Shown here: positions 62,191 to 64,000 of the stretch, piece after piece
Numbering within the stretch: position 1 is the stretch's first letter
Layout: each line of letters opens with the position of its first letter
Origin: Temnopleurus reevesii
Taxonomy: Eukaryota; Echinodermata; Echinoidea; Temnopleuroida; Temnopleuridae
Length of the DNA: 64,000 nt
Assembly (NCBI GenBank): GCA_036244855.1
Contig: BQKZ01000436.1
Coordinates: forward strand, 57,148-121,147
Reading direction: 5' to 3'
The notes under the pieces: model-generated
Told to the model about the DNA's origin: nothing
Databases searched by the model: none
What the model saw: the letters and a program-made list of their open reading frames with translations, nothing else
Translations under genes and position numbers: made by a program

Positions 62191-62883
62191 TACATGAATG
62201 ATCTTGGATATGTGAACAGTGTGTCCACATTGTGCATGCTCCACGCCACCACCACCACCACCACCAGTCTACTGAGAAACCAGTCGACCAACCAGGTAGG
62301 CTTACATACATGCTGTCATCAAGCCATTCACATCACACAGTCCATTATTAGCTCAGACTCGATGCAGACGACGGACAGAGAGACGAATGTTACTTTACTC
62401 TATTCTCATTGTCAAACATACATGTGGCACGTTTGCTCCATCTCTCTGCCTCTCTCTCCCATCACGCCTGGTAGCGCCAATCTGCAGTGAATCGGAACAG
62501 AAAACAAAAACCTATGCAAGCAGAATTATTGAATATCTCCCTCTCTCTCCCTCTCTATCCGTGACTCCCACCGTCTGGCTCGATCATTTGTGTGTGTATG
62601 CTTTTTGATGAGGACATCGACTGAACACCTTTGAGGAAGTGGCATTCGATTTTTGCTATCTCTGACGGACGCAGCCTTCACGTGGTGATTGGGTTTTACC
62701 TGTGTGCACTGTTAGCGTTGCATTCTTTGTGCATGAAATAGACTACGTGAACGACCATTTTCCCGGAAAGCGCATGGTTTCAAACCGCTTCAACATACCA
62801 TCATTGTATCTAATCATCTAAACTGTCTGCAAGATGAGAATCGACGAACACTGGTCTAACTGACAAAGCCCCTTCTCTTGTAG

Positions 62884-63012
62884 GATTCGATTACCGCGTG
62901 ATTTGTATGTTTCCACGCCGGAACTGACGAGAGTCGTGAGATTACATGTAAGAGAGAAAAAGCTTCATCGAGGAAGATCACCCCCTATGAATCGTGATTC
63001 GCCCCCATGCAG
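62884..63012 (+). other. Candidate spliced exon (129 nt)
   Basis: The upstream side has CTAAC (branch-site consensus, ~62856) and CCCCTTCTCTTGTAG ending at 62883. The downstream side has CATGCAG|GTAATG at 63013. One frame is open throughout (IRLPRDLYVSTPELTRVVRL at its start); it needs one leading base from the previous exon and leaves two bases over. Muscleblind exon 1 ends in phase 0, and from it this exon would hit a stop after five codons. It could therefore be a leader exon, a poison exon, or part of another transcript. Homology is not recognised. Confidence 0.35.
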
Positions 63013-64000
63013 GTAATGTAGTAGGACTACTCTAAACACTCATCATAAAGCAATAAAGTGCTGTGTAAATGCTACATCGGTGTATTTGCTTATATGCCCT
63101 TACCGTTTCTCGTTGCTCGTCTGTGCCTTATATTGAGGCAGTTATAGGTCAAAGGGTAGATGTATTATCCCAATCTAAATGCATTTTGGAAGCCAATCTT
63201 TACTTGAATTAAAACTCCCACGAATGTGATATCAGATAGCATTATTCATAATGGATTGGAATCGTATTGGAATTATTTTGTAGTATATTTGTTATGTTTG
63301 TGAGACAAGCAAATAAATGTCCACTTATGTGCACTGATGTACAATACATAAAAATGCATTTCTCTTAGGAAATTTGTCAAAGTCATAACACTGAAAATAT
63401 TAAGTGATATGAAAATGTGAGTTTTCCATTGGGCTATTCTTCTCTCATTTGCAGAATTTTATTTTTAGATATTGTAATCTCAACCATTTGCTGATGATCC
63501 ATGACTTAGTGTCTTTTTTTTAATGAAATATCATTTTACATTGTTGCAATTTTCTGTTGTTCCATCCAGAATCACTGAGGGCCTAAACCATAGTTTTTCT
63601 TTAGATGCAAGTCATAATCATGCACATGCAAACATCTCAAATGAAATTGTTGCTTCGATAAAACATAAAATAAGGACAAATACAAGGGAATATATCTTTC
63701 ATTTCAATTGTTGGTTAACAAGATTTGTGCATGAAGTTTTGGAAGCAATTAACCGAAATCATTTCAGAGAAATTGTTTCTCATTACCATGCATTTTGCAG
63801 ACTATTACCAAGAATAACAAAACCAGATGTATGGTAAATCAATCCGTATATTTTATTCTGCACATATTTAATTCCCTCCCATTTTAATAACGATTTTTTT
63901 CACTATCCAATTAATTTATGAAGGAGACATATTACTTGACACTGGAAAACAATGAATCGTGAAGCTACCATTGCTGTTCCAAGGCCGGGAGAAATTAATT
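63013..64000. other. AT-rich sequence with one unrecognised 104-codon frame
   Basis: The frame at 63523-63837 on the + strand has ordinary amino-acid composition with several His and Arg residues (for example HANISNEIVASIKHKIRTNT). I recognise no family. It could be a decayed transposon ORF or chance. Confidence 0.2.

Larger units (their letters stand above)
9439..64000 (+). other. Inferred large first intron of the muscleblind gene
   Basis: No exon encoding the rest of zinc finger 2 was found downstream, and no other gene is recognisable on either strand. The simplest reading is that the rest of the window lies in the intron opened at 9439. Muscleblind genes in other animals are known for very long introns. 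An unrecognised small gene within it cannot be excluded. Confidence 0.55.

Overview
The window looks like animal nuclear DNA from a marine invertebrate deuterostome, probably an echinoderm such as a sea urchin. The reasons are the clear muscleblind exon, canonical GT-AG splice signals, AT-rich non-coding sequence, many short tRNA-derived SINE and MITE copies, long microsatellites, and contig joins that look like unmerged alleles of a highly heterozygous genome. The species cannot be fixed from the sequence. There are no bacterial operons, rRNA genes or CRISPR arrays.

Only one protein-coding element can be assigned with high confidence: the first coding exon of a muscleblind (MBNL) RNA-binding protein gene on the + strand (exon 9243-9438, coding 9271-9438). 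It carries the complete first CCCH zinc finger and the first cysteine of the second, and it ends in phase 0 at a GTGAGG donor. No muscleblind exon 2 was found downstream, so the remaining ~54.5 kb is best read as the first part of a very large intron. Upstream, 7.4-8.7 kb is a CpG-containing block that probably holds the promoter and 5' leader.

Region by region: 1-3.5 kb is a near-identical head-to-tail duplication with one N exactly at the join, most likely two unmerged alleles, one of which carries a SINE. 3.5-7.4 kb has SINE and foldback-MITE copies. 7.4-9.5 kb has the putative promoter/leader and the muscleblind exon. 9.5-19.2 kb is AT-rich intron with locally duplicated blocks. 20.1-22.15 kb is a composite satellite of triplet arrays interleaved with three copies of a unique-sequence unit. 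22.7-23.5 kb and 36.4-36.9 kb are minisatellites. 28.2, 40.9, 49.5 and 60.3 kb carry members of one MITE family. 39.7-40.1, 46.2-46.7, 50.2 and 56.7 kb are low-complexity tracts. 53.2-54.6 kb is a second suspected allelic join. 57.96-58.08 kb is an almost perfect 129-bp hairpin element.

Within the intron, two short ATG-initiated segments (29556-29594 and 51915-51980) run into GTGAGT donors in the same phase as muscleblind exon 1, and 62884-63012 has a good acceptor, branch-site-like sequence and donor. These are candidate alternative first or internal exons, inferred from splice-signal shape only.
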